Assembly (NCBI RefSeq): GCF_026015985.1
Contig: NZ_CP110389.1
Coordinates: forward strand, 4,000,001-4,064,000
Length of the DNA stretch: 64,000 bases
Source: Rhodopseudomonas sp. P2A-2r
GTDB taxonomy: Bacteria > Pseudomonadota > Alphaproteobacteria > Rhizobiales > Xanthobacteraceae
Direction of reading: 5' to 3'
Under the pieces are notes generated by a model. That model did no database searches. It had not been told where the DNA came from and saw nothing but the letters and a program-made list of their open reading frames with translations. Positions 1 through 12,497 of the stretch are shown here, piece after piece (position 1 is the first letter of the stretch; the number at the start of each line of letters is the position of its first letter). The translations under genes and the position numbers were made by a program.

Positions 1-1340
1 GTGTGGAAGAGCTCTTCTTCCGTGGTTTCCAGGTTCATGGCCACCACAAACCCCTGGATCAGTTCGGTGACCTCCGCGCCGACCAGATGCGCGCCGAGCA
101 GCTGCCCGGTCTTCTTGTCGAAGATCACCTTGGCCAGGCCCTGATCTTCGCCCATGGCGATGGCCTTGCCGTTACCGACGAAGGGGAAGCGGCCGACGCG
201 GATCTCGCGACCGCTCTCCTTGGCCTTGGCCTCGGTGAGGCCGACGGAAGCCACCTGCGGCTGGCAGTAGGTGCAGCCGGGGATCAGCAGCTTGTCCATC
301 GGATGCGGATGCATTCCCTTGATGGCCTCGACGCAGATCACGCCTTCATGCTCGGCCTTGTGCGCCAGCATCGGCGGCCCCGCGACGTCGCCGATGGCGT
401 AGATGCCCGGCACGTTGGTCTTGCCATAGCCGTCGATGACGATGCAGCCACGCTCGGTCTTGACCCCGAGCTTCTCCAGGCCAAAGCCCTCGATGTTGCC
501 GACTACGCCGACCGCGGAAATGACGCGGTCGAATTCCTGGGTCACCGGCTTCTTGCCGTCGTCGATGGTGGCGACGACGCTGTCGGCCTTCTTGTCGAGC
601 TTCGTCACCTTGGTATTGGCAAGGATCTTGATGCCCTGCTTCTCGAACTGTTTTCGCGCGACGGCGGCGATCTCGGCGTCCTCGACCGGCAGGATCTGCG
701 GCAGCACCTCGACCACGGTCACTTCGGCGCCCATGGTGCGATAGAACGACGCGAACTCGATGCCGATGGCGCCGGAGCCGACCACCAGCAGCGACTTCGG
801 CATCCTGTCCGGGTTCATCGCCTCGAAATAGGTCCAGACCAGCTTCTTGTCGGGCTCGAGGCCCGGCAGCGCGCGAGGCCGCGCGCCGGTGGCGACGATG
901 ATATGCTTGGCAGTATAGGCGCCCGGTCCCAGCGCGCCCTTCGGCGCAGCGGCTTCCGACTTCTTCACCGTGAACTTGCCGGGCGCGTCCAGCATCGCCT
1001 CGCCCCAGATGATCGAGACCTTGTTCTTGTTCATCAGGTATTCGACACCGCCATTGAGGCGCTTCACGACGCCGCGCGAGCGCGCGATCACCGCCTTGAT
1101 GTCGAACGACACGTTGTCCGCCGACAGGCCGTAGTCCTTGGCGTGCTGCATGTAGTGATAGATCTCCGCCGAGCGCAGCAGCGCCTTGGTCGGAATGCAG
1201 CCCCAGTTGTTGCAGATGCCGCCAAGATAGGCCTTCTCGACGATCGCCGTCTTGAAGCCGAGCTGCGCGGCGCGGATCGCGGTGACATAGCCACCGGGGC
1301 CGGAGCCGATGACGACGACGTCGAAGGATGTATCAGCCAT
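1..1340 (-). CDS. lpdA: Dihydrolipoyl dehydrogenase (E3), 3' end beyond the window
   Basis: FAD flavoprotein that reoxidises the dihydrolipoyl groups of the pyruvate dehydrogenase E2 with NAD+. Read on the minus strand from ATG at 1340, the protein opens with the FAD-binding VVIGSGPGGYVTAIRAAQLG, then the redox-disulfide motif GGICNNWGCIPTKAL, and later the NAD-binding VVGSGAIGIEF and the second FAD segment TNVPGIYAIGDVAG. About 446 codons lie in the window; the C-terminal dimerisation tail with the His-Glu pair is cut off at base 1. It is the last visible gene of the pdhA-pdhB-pdhC-lpdA operon, so it is the E3 dedicated to PDH rather than one belonging to an odh operon. Its start overlaps the preceding small membrane-protein gene by 8 bases. 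Confidence 0.95.
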   Translation of the reverse strand, partial: MADTSFDVVVIGSGPGGYVTAIRAAQLGFKTAIVEKAYLGGICNNWGCIPTKALLRSAEIYHYMQHAKDYGLSADNVSFDIKAVIARSRGVVKRLNGGVEYLMNKNKVSIIWGEAMLDAPGKFTVKKSEAAAPKGALGPGAYTAKHIIVATGARPRALPGLEPDKKLVWTYFEAMNPDRMPKSLLVVGSGAIGIEFASFYRTMGAEVTVVEVLPQILPVEDAEIAAVARKQFEKQGIKILANTKVTKLDKKADSVVATIDDGKKPVTQEFDRVISAVGVVGNIEGFGLEKLGVKTERGCIVIDGYGKTNVPGIYAIGDVAGPPMLAHKAEHEGVICVEAIKGMHPHPMDKLLIPGCTYCQPQVASVGLTEAKAKESGREIRVGRFPFVGNGKAIAMGEDQGLAKVIFDKKTGQLLGAHLVGAEVTELIQGFVVAMNLETTEEELFH

Positions 1341-1581
1341 GTTGCACTCCGCGCGCCGACCGGCGCTGTCTTGAAATCAAAAATCGACGGATTCCGAATT
1401 CGATCAATCCCGTCGCCGCAAGGATTCCCAGCGCGCAATAGATCAGGAACTGTCCGAGGCTGCGCGCCAGTTGCTCACCGGAATTGTAGGCGTTGTAGAG
1501 GATGTCGTATCCGACCGGATTCAACGCCGCCGCGGCGGCGATCAGCAGCGATATCCAGGGCCATGAAGTTCTGACTTTCAT
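1333..1581 (-). CDS. Small membrane protein between pdhC and lpdA
   Basis: An 82-residue protein that I do not assign to a named family. It has two hydrophobic stretches, about residues 7-28 (WPWISLLIAAAAALNPVGYD) and 42-64 (SLGQFLIYCALGILAATGLI), and a basic tail (RRFLISRQRRSAR), so it is probably a two-pass inner-membrane protein. It begins 19 bases after the pdhC stop and its stop codon lies inside the first codons of lpdA (8-base overlap), which suggests co-transcription and translational coupling with the PDH operon. No catalytic motif is visible; a role in the complex is only inferred from position. Confidence 0.6.
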   Translation of the reverse strand: MKVRTSWPWISLLIAAAAALNPVGYDILYNAYNSGEQLARSLGQFLIYCALGILAATGLIEFGIRRFLISRQRRSARGVQHG

Positions 1582-1600
1582 GAGCCACCGGACCTGAGCC

Positions 1601-2974
1601 TCACACCACCATCATCACGGGATTTTCGATCAGCTTCTTGAAGGCGGTGATCAATTCCGCGCCGAGCGCGCCGTCGATGGCGCGGTGGTCGCAGGACAGC
1701 GTCACGCTCATCATGGTGGCGGCGACAATCTGGCCGTTACGCACGACGGCGCGTTCCTCGCCGGTGCCGACCGCCAGGATCGAGGACTGCGGCGGGTTGA
1801 TCACCGCGGTAAAATCCTTGATGCCGAACATGCCAAGATTGGAGACCGACGACGCGCCACCCTGGTATTCATTGGGCTTGAGCTTCTTGGCCCGGGCGCG
1901 CCCGGCAAGCTCCTTCATCTCGTTGGAGATCGCCGAAATCGACTTGATCTCGGCCTGGCGAATGATCGGCGTGATCAGGCCGAACGGCAACGCCACAGCG
2001 ACGCCGATGTCCGAGTGCTTGTGGCGAAGCATGGCGGCCTCGGTCCACGATACGTTCGCTTCCGGAATCTTCTGCAGAGCAACCGCCATTGCCTTGATGA
2101 CGAAATCGTTGACCGACAGCTTGTAAAGCGGCTTGCCATCCTTGTCCTTGCCGGCCGCAGCGTTGATCTCTTCCCGCGCGGAAGAGAGCTTGCCGAGATC
2201 ACAGTCGACGGTGAGATAGAAGGTCGGCATCGAGTTGGTTGCAGCCGTGAGACGTTGCGCGATGGTCCGGCGCATCGAGTCATGCGGCACGCTTTGGTAA
2301 TCGCCCTGCTCGTACAGACCGAGAATCTGCTGATCGGACATGGCCGGCGCACCGATCAACGCCGTCGCGCCGGCGGGAGCACCAGCCGACGATGCCGCTG
2401 CCGCCTTGAGGCCGCCGCCGGACTTGGCGGTTTCGACATCCTTGGCGATGACGCGGCCGTGCGGACCGGAGCCGTTGATGCGGCCGAGTTCGATGCCGGC
2501 TTCCTTGGCCAGGCGCTTGGCCAGCGGCGAGGCGAAGACGCGCGCGCCATTGCTCGCCGGCGCAGCTTCTTTCGCCGGAGCCGGTGCGGCCGCGGCGGGC
2601 GGCGGCGCCTTCTCCGCGGCCGGCGCAGGCACAGGCGCGGCAGCAGGCTTTGACGGTTCCCTGGGCGCTTCGGCCGCAGCCGGCGCCGGCTTTGCGTCAG
2701 AGGCCCCTGCCCCTGCCGCCTTCACATCTTCACCGTCCGCAGCCAGCACCGCGATGATGGCGTTGACCGCCACGTCCTGGGTGCCTTCCGGCACCAGAAT
2801 CTTGGCGATGGTGCCCTCATCAACGGCTTCCACTTCCATGGTCGCCTTATCGGTCTCGATCTCGGCGATCACGTCGCCTGACTTGACCTTGTCGCCCTCT
2901 TTCTTGAGCCACTTGGCAAGGTTGCCCTTTTCCATCGTCGGCGACAGCGCGGGCATCAGGATGTTGATTGGCAT
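1601..2974 (-). CDS. pdhC: Pyruvate dehydrogenase E2, dihydrolipoyl acetyltransferase
   Basis: Core of the pyruvate dehydrogenase complex; transfers acetyl from lipoyl-lysine to CoA. A single lipoyl domain occupies residues 1-78, with the lipoylated Lys43 in [12 protein letters not shown]. An Ala/Pro-rich linker (about 85-145) follows, then the peripheral subunit-binding domain ([20 protein letters not shown], about 148-185) and the catalytic domain to residue 457, with the active-site motif SCDHRAIDG near the C-terminus. The 457-residue length is normal for an alphaproteobacterial E2 with one lipoyl domain. It lies 2 bases after the DUF5076 gene and is followed by a small membrane-protein gene and lpdA. 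Confidence 0.96.
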   Translation of the reverse strand: MPINILMPALSPTMEKGNLAKWLKKEGDKVKSGDVIAEIETDKATMEVEAVDEGTIAKILVPEGTQDVAVNAIIAVLAADGEDVKAAGAGASDAKPAPAAAEAPREPSKPAAAPVPAPAAEKAPPPAAAAPAPAKEAAPASNGARVFASPLAKRLAKEAGIELGRINGSGPHGRVIAKDVETAKSGGGLKAAAASSAGAPAGATALIGAPAMSDQQILGLYEQGDYQSVPHDSMRRTIAQRLTAATNSMPTFYLTVDCDLGKLSSAREEINAAAGKDKDGKPLYKLSVNDFVIKAMAVALQKIPEANVSWTEAAMLRHKHSDIGVAVALPFGLITPIIRQAEIKSISAISNEMKELAGRARAKKLKPNEYQGGASSVSNLGMFGIKDFTAVINPPQSSILAVGTGEERAVVRNGQIVAATMMSVTLSCDHRAIDGALGAELITAFKKLIENPVMMVV

Positions 2975-2976
2975 TG

Positions 2977-3282
2977 TCAGTGACCACCTTGTTGCGACTG
3001 CGACGTGGTGCCCACGTCAGTGGGCCGCGCGATTTCGGCTTCGAACATATCGACGATGCGGCTCAGCGCCTCGTCCTCGGAAAACTCGCTCTCGCGCCCG
3101 TAGGCGCGCGCGGCGTGGCGGGCGATGTCGACCAGCAACATGCCCCACATGTCGGGCTCCTCGAAGGCGCGGGTGAACGCGATCGACAGGCCGCCGTCGA
3201 CCACAAACGCACGCAACACTTCGACGGCGTCATCGCGGCCCACGACGTCTGGCGGCAGCGGTTGCTCCTTAGGCCCCGCCAT
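2977..3282 (-). CDS. DUF5076 family protein inside the PDH operon
   Basis: A 101-residue, acidic, soluble-looking protein matching what I know as DUF5076, commonly found between pdhB and pdhC in this bacterial group. Visible features are an N-terminal [18 protein letters not shown] segment, a central [20 protein letters not shown] helix, and an [17 protein letters not shown] segment. It has no signal peptide or membrane segment. It is separated from pdhB by 3 bases and from pdhC by 2, so it is almost certainly cotranscribed with them. Its function is not established; the tight placement suggests a role in complex assembly or regulation, which is inference. Confidence 0.85.
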   Translation of the reverse strand: MAGPKEQPLPPDVVGRDDAVEVLRAFVVDGGLSIAFTRAFEEPDMWGMLLVDIARHAARAYGRESEFSEDEALSRIVDMFEAEIARPTDVGTTSQSQQGGH

Positions 3283-3285
3283 GCG

Positions 3286-4704
<1,419 letters not shown>

Positions 4705-4739
4705 AGGAACTCCGGATCGATCTTCAGGGCTGCGCGCGC

Positions 4740-5771
4740 TTAGCGGTAGATGTCAGTGTAAAGCTCGGACGCATCCGGCTCGGGATCGTGCTGGGCGAAA
4801 TCCGCGGCTTCGTTGACGATGTCGCGAACCTCTGCGTCGATCGCCTTCAGGTCCTGCTCGGTCATCTTGGCGGCGAGCAGCCGGTTGCGGACCTGCTCGA
4901 TGGGATCGGAATCGTGGCGAACCTTGTCCACCTCTTCACGGGTGCGGTACTTGGCCGGATCCGACATGGAATGGCCGCGGTAGCGATAGGTCTGCATCTC
5001 CAGGATGAACGGACCCTTGCCGGCGCGGCACCATGCCACGGCCTTGTCGCCGGCGGCTTTCACCGCGCGGACGTCCATGCCGTCGACCTGCTCGCCCGGA
5101 ATGTTGAAGGAGATGCCGCGCTTGGAGAAGTCGGTCTGCGCGGAGGAACGGGTCACCGAGGTCCCCATGGCATAGCGGTTGTTCTCGATGATGTAGACCA
5201 CCGGCAGCTTCCACAGCTCGGCCATGTTGAAGCTCTCATAGACCTGGCCCTGGTTCGACGCGCCGTCGCCGAAATAGGCCAGGCTCACGAGGTCATTGCC
5301 GCGGTAACGGTTGGCGAAGGCCAGGCCGGTGCCGAGCGACACCTGGGCGCCGACGATGCCGTGACCGCCGAAAAAGTTCTTCTCCTTGCTGAACATGTGC
5401 ATGGAGCCGCCCTTGCCCTTGGAATAGCCGCCCCGGCGTCCGGTCAGCTCGGCCATGACGCCCTTGGCTTCCATGCCGCAGGCCAGCATGTGGCCGTGGT
5501 CGCGATAGCCGGTGATCACCTGATCGCCCTGCTTCAGCGCCATCTGCATGCCGACCACGATGGCTTCCTGGCCGATGTAGAGGTGGCAGAAGCCGCCGAT
5601 CGCGCCCATGCCGTACAACTGGCCGGCCTTTTCCTCGAAACGCCGGATCAGCAACATGTCGCGCAGCGCGCGCAGCTCCTGCTCCCGGTTGAAGTCAGGC
5701 GGCGCAGGATGGCTTGCGCCATTGCTGGTTGCCTGTGCCGTTTGCGCGACGCTCTTTTTCGGTGCGGCCAT
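4740..5771 (-). CDS. pdhA: Pyruvate dehydrogenase E1 alpha
   Basis: Alpha subunit of the decarboxylating E1 component; binds thiamine diphosphate and Mg2+. The ThDP motif is visible as [20 protein letters not shown] followed by [11 protein letters not shown], and the conserved loop [20 protein letters not shown] lies near residue 270. The 343-residue length is standard for the bacterial alpha2beta2 type. It is the first gene of a minus-strand operon with pdhB, the DUF5076 gene, pdhC, a small membrane-protein gene and lpdA. The 245 bases upstream, to ftsB, have no other gene and should hold the operon promoter; I did not find a -35/-10 pair I would defend. Confidence 0.97.
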   Translation of the reverse strand: MAAPKKSVAQTAQATSNGASHPAPPDFNREQELRALRDMLLIRRFEEKAGQLYGMGAIGGFCHLYIGQEAIVVGMQMALKQGDQVITGYRDHGHMLACGMEAKGVMAELTGRRGGYSKGKGGSMHMFSKEKNFFGGHGIVGAQVSLGTGLAFANRYRGNDLVSLAYFGDGASNQGQVYESFNMAELWKLPVVYIIENNRYAMGTSVTRSSAQTDFSKRGISFNIPGEQVDGMDVRAVKAAGDKAVAWCRAGKGPFILEMQTYRYRGHSMSDPAKYRTREEVDKVRHDSDPIEQVRNRLLAAKMTEQDLKAIDAEVRDIVNEAADFAQHDPEPDASELYTDIYR

Positions 5772-6016
5772 GAGAATTCCGGATACGAGAGTGAATGGCC
5801 CTCTCTACTCCAACTACCAGCGGCATGAAAGGGACTGCCTGTCGCGGAGTATCGGCAAGTCATGTCGCACTGCAGCGAAGAGCAACATTCGCGATTGAAT
5901 GAAGCGTGTTTTGTAATTTGCGGAATGGCAACCACGCACCGAGCCGAGGGCAGGTCCTGCAGACGTTGCGCGGCGAACCGGGAATGCCGCGCCGCGCTCC
6001 GACTCGAGATTGAAAA

Positions 6017-6334
6017 TCAGTTCGGCTTGATCACTTTGACCAGGTCGCGCGGGTGAGCGTAGTCGAGTTGGTAGCGCACCCGCTCGTCGAGCATGTCGGG
6101 ATCGACACCGCTGGAGCGCAGCAGCGACACCCGCTGTTCGCCCTCGGCGCGCTCCTTTTTCAGGCGCACCAGTTCCGAGGTCAGCGCCACGATTTCCTGA
6201 TCGAGCTCCTGGCGGGCATTGAGGCCGTATTTGCCCGTGTAGGCGTTGACGCCGAAATAGCCGATCAGCATCGCCGCCAGCGCATAGAGCGCGAGCCCGG
6301 TGAGAAGCGATTTGAGTCGGGTATGCTTGACCAT
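6017..6334 (-). CDS. ftsB: FtsB/DivIC-family septum formation initiator
   Basis: A 105-residue single-pass membrane protein of the cell division FtsB/DivIC family, which works with FtsL and FtsQ at the septum. The N-terminal membrane helix spans about residues 10-30 (LLTGLALYALAAMLIGYFGV). A coiled coil with leucine-rich heptads follows (ELDQEIVALTSELVRLKKER), and then a short C-terminal domain containing DPDMLDERVRYQLDYAHPRD. In alphaproteobacteria this gene commonly lies between eno and pdhA; here it is still next to pdhA but eno is about 20 kb away. Confidence 0.85.
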   Translation of the reverse strand: MVKHTRLKSLLTGLALYALAAMLIGYFGVNAYTGKYGLNARQELDQEIVALTSELVRLKKERAEGEQRVSLLRSSGVDPDMLDERVRYQLDYAHPRDLVKVIKPN

Positions 6335-6401
6335 GGCGGAAACATGCGACGACCTGGTTAAGGGACTGCTAAAAACCAGGCCGTCGCCGCGAATCAGCCG
6401 C

Positions 6402-6959
6402 CTATTTCTTGATCTGCGCGACCCATGCCGCGAAAGCGTCGATATAGGCCTGCATGACCGGCTGCAGGCCGTCCTTGACGATCTCGCCGTTGTCGTCGAA
6501 CGCGTCGCCGATGTGGTTGAGGTAGATTTCCGGCTGCTGCAGGATCGGACCGGTGATCCCGGGCAGGATCCGCTTCAGGTCCAGCGCCGCGGAGACGCCG
6601 CCCTGCGGGCTCGGCGAGTTGCCGACGATGCCGGTCGGCTTGCCGAGGAACGCGCTCTTGCCGTAAGGCCGCGAGGCAACGTCGATGGCGTTCTTCAGAA
6701 CGCCGGACGTGCCGCGGTTATACTCTGGGCTCACGAACAGCACGGCGTCCGAGGCCTGGATGGTCTCGCGAAACTTGACCCAGTCGGCCGGCGGAGCCGC
6801 CTCGAGGTCCTGGTTGAAGAACGACAGCCCTTCCAGCGTCACGATGTTCAGCTTCAGCGTCGCCGGCGCCAGCCTGGCGAAAGCCTTGGCGATCTTCAGC
6901 GAAAACGATTGCTTGCGAAGGCTGCCGACGATGACGGCAACGCTGTACGGAGTGCTCAT
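6402..6959 (-). CDS. NADPH-dependent FMN reductase
   Basis: Flavodoxin-like FMN reductase or quinone reductase of about 185 residues. Visible are the N-terminal beta-strand and phosphate loop VAVIVGSLRKQSFSLKIAKA, the FMN loop VSPEYNRGTSGVLKNAID, and the downstream PTGIVGNSPSPQGG loop typical of the ChrR/YieF/EmrR-like FMN_red family. I chose ATG 6959 because AGAGGA lies about 6 bases upstream; an in-frame ATG at 6998 would add 13 residues that do not look like family sequence. It stands alone on the minus strand. The substrate (quinone, chromate or azo compound) cannot be told from sequence. Confidence 0.88.
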   Translation of the reverse strand: MSTPYSVAVIVGSLRKQSFSLKIAKAFARLAPATLKLNIVTLEGLSFFNQDLEAAPPADWVKFRETIQASDAVLFVSPEYNRGTSGVLKNAIDVASRPYGKSAFLGKPTGIVGNSPSPQGGVSAALDLKRILPGITGPILQQPEIYLNHIGDAFDDNGEIVKDGLQPVMQAYIDAFAAWVAQIKK

Positions 6960-7121
6960 GAGAAGTCCTCTAAAGTGAGATGTCGGCGAAGATTCCAACC
7001 GCCTTCACCTACCCCCTTCGCCGAAAGATGCAAGTGCATGCATTCAGCGCCGCGGTCGCAAAACCGTCAATCTGTGGCTGCTGCCAGACCTCTGCAAACA
7101 CATCTTCGTCATCACAACGAA

Positions 7122-7154
7122 ACAACGGCGGCTTCGGGCCGGAGCCGCCGTTGT
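7122..7154 (-). terminator. Intrinsic terminator of the HAD phosphatase gene
   Basis: Perfect 12-bp inverted repeat, acaacggcggct at 7122-7133 and agccgccgttgt at 7143-7154, with a 9-base loop. It starts 2 bases past the stop codon of the minus-strand HAD gene; on the minus strand it is followed by a moderately T-rich stretch (TTCGTTGTG). Confidence 0.6.
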
Positions 7155-7156
7155 CG

Positions 7157-7831
7157 CTACCACTGCATCCGTTCTGCGAGCCAGCCGACCAGTTCCGGCG
7201 TATCGAAGGAATTGGCCGTCGTCGCGGCCCCCGCCGCGAGCAGATCGTCATGGCCGACACTGGTCCGGATGCCGACGGTGGCGATGCCGGCGGCCGAGGC
7301 CGCCTGCACGCCGGCACGGGAATCCTCGAACGCTACCGAGGCCTTCGGGTCCGCGCCGAGGGCACGGAGGCCCTCCAGGTAGGGCAACGGATGCGGCTTG
7401 CCATGCGCCAGTTCGTCGCCGATCACCAGCACCGCGAAACGGTCGGCGATGCCCAGGCCGGCCAGCATCATCTCGGCATTGAGGCGCGGCGCGTTGGTCA
7501 CGGCCGCCATCGGCACGCCGGCCCGGTCGGCGACGTCGAGGAGTGCCATCAGACCGGGCAACGGCCGGATCTCCGCCGCCGCGAGGTCGCGGAACACGGC
7601 TTCCTTGCGCTCCATGACGGCGAGTTGTTGCTCCGGCGACTCGTCGGCGAGAAACCTCTGCTGGATCGATGCCGTGGAAAATCCCTGCACCTCACGACCG
7701 AACCGGGCGCGATCGAAGCTATGGCCGTAAGGCCCGAATACCTGGTTGAACGCGTCGAGATGCAGTGCATCGGTATCCGTCAGCGTGCCGTCGATATCGA
7801 ACAGCAGCGCCCTGCCGGTCGGCTTTATCAT
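7157..7831 (-). CDS. HAD-superfamily (subfamily IA) phosphatase
   Basis: Haloacid-dehalogenase phosphatase of the phosphoglycolate phosphatase / beta-phosphoglucomutase type, 224 residues from ATG 7831. Motif I is LLFDIDGTLTDTDALH with the nucleophile and acid/base Asp pair. The helical cap follows (AFNQVFGPYGHSFDRARFGR). Motif II is in AAVTNAPRLNAE, Lys of motif III in ELAHGKPHPLPY, and motif IV in VAFEDSRAGVQAA. ATG 7831 is preceded by GGAGG about 9 bases upstream, better than the ATG at 7855. It diverges from the LysE-family gene. The exact substrate is not predictable. Confidence 0.88.
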   Translation of the reverse strand: MIKPTGRALLFDIDGTLTDTDALHLDAFNQVFGPYGHSFDRARFGREVQGFSTASIQQRFLADESPEQQLAVMERKEAVFRDLAAAEIRPLPGLMALLDVADRAGVPMAAVTNAPRLNAEMMLAGLGIADRFAVLVIGDELAHGKPHPLPYLEGLRALGADPKASVAFEDSRAGVQAASAAGIATVGIRTSVGHDDLLAAGAATTANSFDTPELVGWLAERMQW

Positions 7832-7952
7832 GAAACGATCCTCCAAGCCCGGCATCTACGCCATTTTACCGTCAGGCGTCACCCCCGATCCTGGTTGCAT
7901 GGCCCGCGGCGCCAAGCCATGCTTGCCGGACATCGCAATCCAGGGCCCGGCC

Positions 7953-8564
7953 ATGACCATCGAATTCCTGATCACCTCGCTGATCGTGATCGCCTCACCC
8001 GGCACCGGCGCTCTGTACACCCTGGCCGCCGGCTTTTCGCGCGGCTCGCGCGCCAGCGTGGTCGCGGCGTTCGGCTGCACGCTGGGCATCGTCCCGCACA
8101 TGGCAGCAGCCATTTTGGGACTGGCGGCGCTGCTGCACGCCAGTGCCCTGGCGTTTCAGGTCTTCAAGTATCTCGGCGTCGCCTACCTGCTGTACATGGC
8201 GTGGAATACGCTGCAGGAGCACGGCGCGCTGAAGGTGGACGACAAGGTCGACGCACGTTCGGCACTGCAGGTCACCGTAAACGCGATCCTGATCAACATC
8301 CTCAATCCGAAACTGTCGATCTTCTTCCTGGCTTTCCTGCCGCAGTTCGTGCGCGCCGACGAAGCGCATCCGCTGGCGGAGATGCTGACGCTCAGCGCGG
8401 TGTTCATGCTGATGACGTTCGTCGTGTTCGCGATCTACGGCCTGTTCGCAGCCGGGATCCGCGACCATGTCATCTCGCGTCCGCGCGTGCTGACCTGGAT
8501 GCGCCGCAGCTTTGCCGGCGCCTTCGCCGCGCTCGGCGCCAGGCTGGCGCTGGCGGAGCAGTGA
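7953..8564 (+). CDS. LysE/RhtB-family amino-acid exporter
   Basis: Inner-membrane exporter of the LysE/RhtB translocator family, 203 residues. The signature start TIEFLITSLIVIASPGTGAL is the family hallmark (membrane helix 1 with the PGP-like loop), followed by GFSRGSRASVVAAFGCTLGI and KYLGVAYLLYMAWNTL. The later helices INILNPKLSIFFLAFLPQFV and the C-terminal MRRSFAGAFAALGARLALA complete about six membrane segments. I used ATG 7953 because the longer in-frame reading (from 7746) adds a non-homologous N-terminus. Substrate is probably an amino acid such as homoserine or threonine; this cannot be settled from sequence. Confidence 0.92.
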   Translation: MTIEFLITSLIVIASPGTGALYTLAAGFSRGSRASVVAAFGCTLGIVPHMAAAILGLAALLHASALAFQVFKYLGVAYLLYMAWNTLQEHGALKVDDKVDARSALQVTVNAILINILNPKLSIFFLAFLPQFVRADEAHPLAEMLTLSAVFMLMTFVVFAIYGLFAAGIRDHVISRPRVLTWMRRSFAGAFAALGARLALAEQ

Positions 8565-8739
8565 CAGAGCTGGCGCCCCGTGTCCCATCGTTTGCCCCGG
8601 TCAGAGACGGATCGGAAGACCCTGAAATTGACCTAGCACAATGCGGACCGTCCCGATTGATGAAGATCGTAGCTGGATTAGCCTCCGGTGGCGGGTGTCA
8701 CCGATTCATTGACCTGACTTTTAGCAGTGGCATCATCAC

Positions 8740-8985
8740 GTGAAACGTACCTATTTTTTCGACTTAAAGGATGGCGTCGCAGTCCGCGACAGGCTGGGAC
8801 TTGAGTTCATCACCTCGGATGCCGCCATCGCGCACAGCAGGGAGATCGCCCTGAAACTGAGCGAAGCGGACCCACCGGGGGACCCGAACCTCCACGTTTC
8901 AGTCATCAATGAGGTTGGCGCTGAAATCCATCGCGAGCCGGTCTATCCGGATGTTGTCGATATAAGCGAAAGTAAGAACGGCTGA
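8740..8985 (+). CDS. DUF6894 family small protein
   Basis: An 81-residue soluble protein starting at GTG 8740 (KRTYFFDLKDGVAVRDRLGL). The pattern of aromatic start, DLKDG, D-x-x-G-x-E-F, then Ala-rich helix and a final INEVGAEIHREPV strand matches the short DUF6894 proteins that occur in many copies in Bradyrhizobium genomes. Function unknown. It stands alone; the 175 bases upstream hold nothing I recognise. Confidence 0.75.
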   Translation: MKRTYFFDLKDGVAVRDRLGLEFITSDAAIAHSREIALKLSEADPPGDPNLHVSVINEVGAEIHREPVYPDVVDISESKNG

Positions 8986-9050
8986 CATACGTCTGTCGCC
9001 GTCTGGCCGAAGCTGATCCCCGGCCAGACGGCTGTCATGAGCAAGACTCG

Positions 9051-9677
9051 TCAGACGTCGAAGAACACCGTCTCGTTCGGCCCCTGCAGGTGGATGTTGA
9101 AGCTGTAGACCGCCTTGCCGTCGCGCTCGCTGCGTTGCGCGATCAAGGTGGAACGCCGCACCGGCTGCTCGATCAGGTTCAGCACCGGATCGGCGGCGTT
9201 GGCCTCCTCCTCGTCGGAAAAATAGATCCTCGTATTGAGGCCGATGTTGATGCCGCGGGCGACGATCCACACGTTGATGTGCGGGGCGTCGACCTGGCCG
9301 TTGCGCTCGGTGACGGCACCGGGCTTGACGGTCTCGAAGCGGATCAGACCGGTGGAGAAGTCCGAGCCGCCACGGCCCCAGCCGCGAAACTCGGCATCCA
9401 GCGGACCCGTGCCCTGGTCGGCCGGATGGTTGTAGCGGCCGGCTGCGTTGGCCTGCCAGATTTCCAGCAGCACGTCGCGCAGCGGCGTACCGGTGCCGTC
9501 GAACACCGTCCCTTCCAGGGTGATGTGCTCGCCTGCTGTGTTCGGCCCGGCCAGCACCGCACCGAAGTTTTTCTCGAAGATCTCGAAGCCGGCCATGTCG
9601 GGGATGAGCCCGATATGCACGTAGGGCCCAGCGGTCTGCGATGCGGTTTCCTTGAGATAGGGCAATGCCTGCACCAT
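9051..9677 (-). CDS. pcaG: Protocatechuate 3,4-dioxygenase alpha subunit
   Basis: Alpha subunit of the non-haem Fe(III) intradiol dioxygenase that opens protocatechuate to 3-carboxy-cis,cis-muconate. Its 208 residues contain EIWQANAAGRYNHPADQG and HINVWIVARGINIGLNTRIY, the intradiol core without the full iron-ligand set, as expected for alpha. It follows pcaH by 3 bases in a two-gene minus-strand operon. The other beta-ketoadipate genes (pcaB, pcaC, pcaD) are not in the window, so this pair is probably separated from the rest of the pathway or is a second copy. Confidence 0.95.
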   Translation of the reverse strand: MVQALPYLKETASQTAGPYVHIGLIPDMAGFEIFEKNFGAVLAGPNTAGEHITLEGTVFDGTGTPLRDVLLEIWQANAAGRYNHPADQGTGPLDAEFRGWGRGGSDFSTGLIRFETVKPGAVTERNGQVDAPHINVWIVARGINIGLNTRIYFSDEEEANAADPVLNLIEQPVRRSTLIAQRSERDGKAVYSFNIHLQGPNETVFFDV

Positions 9678-9680
9678 GGC

Positions 9681-11532
<1,852 letters not shown>

Positions 11533-11660
11533 TTGCTTAAAAAGCCGACTTTGCTGCCGAAACAACGCGCTTCCTAGCGCCCCGGCCGTCGTGCTCAATC
11601 GCAGCGGCGGTCAGGCAACTGAACCGCCCCTGGACCACCCCGCGAGGCCGAGCCGCCGCC

Positions 11661-12482
11661 ATGACGAAACTGAAATCACACTGGTGGTGGGACCTGTCGA
11701 CCCGCGACTTCGCCGAACTCGACGCGGGCAGCGTGGTCGCCATCCTGCCGGTCGGCGCTGTCGAGCAGCACGGGCCGCATCTGCCGGTGCGCGTCGATGC
11801 CGCCATCAATGCCGGAATCATCGCCCGCGCCGTCGAACTGATGCCCGCCGACTGCCCGGCGCTGGTGCTGCCGGCGCTACCGATCGGCAAGTCCGACGAG
11901 CACCTCGCCTTTCCGGGCACGCTGACGCTGTCCTACGAGACGCTGGCGCGGGTGTGGTTCGAGCTTGGCGAAAGCGTGCACCGTGCCGGCGTCCGAAAAA
12001 TCCTGTTCCTCAATTCCCACGGCGGCCAGCCGCAACTGCTCGACATCGTCTGCCGCGAGCTGCGCGTGAAGCTCGGCATGTTCGCGGTGTCGGCGATGTG
12101 GTCGAGCCTGATCGACATGGACGCGCTCTACAGCGCCGACGAGAACCGCCACGGCATTCACGGCGGCCAGAGCGAGACCAGCGTGATGCTGCATCTGCAT
12201 CCCGATCTGGTCGAGATGGATCGCGCGGAGAATTTTGTGCCGCTGTCGGTACAGATCGCTGATGAGTCCGAGCTGCTCAGCCCGGAAGGTGCGGTGGGGT
12301 TCGGCTGGCAGGCGCAGGACCTGCATCCGAAGGGCGCCTGCGGCGACGCCACGCAAGCCACGGCCGAACTCGGAAAGGAGACCGTGGAGCGCGCGGCGCG
12401 GCGCCTGCTGGTCTTAATCGACGAGATCAGCCGCTATCCGCTGTCACGCATTGCGACAGCGACCGCTTTCGACAAGACGTAA
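11661..12482 (+). CDS. Creatininase-family amidohydrolase
   Basis: Metal-dependent hydrolase of the creatininase / MftE fold, 273 residues. Metal ligands and active-site motifs are visible as ILPVGAVEQHGPHLPVRVDA, GKSDEHLAFPGTLTLS, FLNSHGGQ and HGIHGGQSETSVM. Members cleave cyclic or linear amides (creatinine) or process the mycofactocin peptide; no mycofactocin genes are present here. It is followed 15 bases later by a cupin gene and then a Rieske oxygenase gene, so it probably acts on an intermediate in the same small catabolic pathway, for instance an amide or lactam/lactone. That assignment is inference. Confidence 0.88.
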   Translation: MTKLKSHWWWDLSTRDFAELDAGSVVAILPVGAVEQHGPHLPVRVDAAINAGIIARAVELMPADCPALVLPALPIGKSDEHLAFPGTLTLSYETLARVWFELGESVHRAGVRKILFLNSHGGQPQLLDIVCRELRVKLGMFAVSAMWSSLIDMDALYSADENRHGIHGGQSETSVMLHLHPDLVEMDRAENFVPLSVQIADESELLSPEGAVGFGWQAQDLHPKGACGDATQATAELGKETVERAARRLLVLIDEISRYPLSRIATATAFDKT

Positions 12483-12497
12483 TCCAGAGGAGTTTTC

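Noticed and set aside
3..1574. Long plus-strand open frame over lpdA
   Set aside because: It is the antisense shadow of the lpdA gene, whose minus-strand translation has clear FAD, disulfide and NAD motifs; the shadow is rich in Arg, Asp, Gly and Leu and has no recognisable domain.
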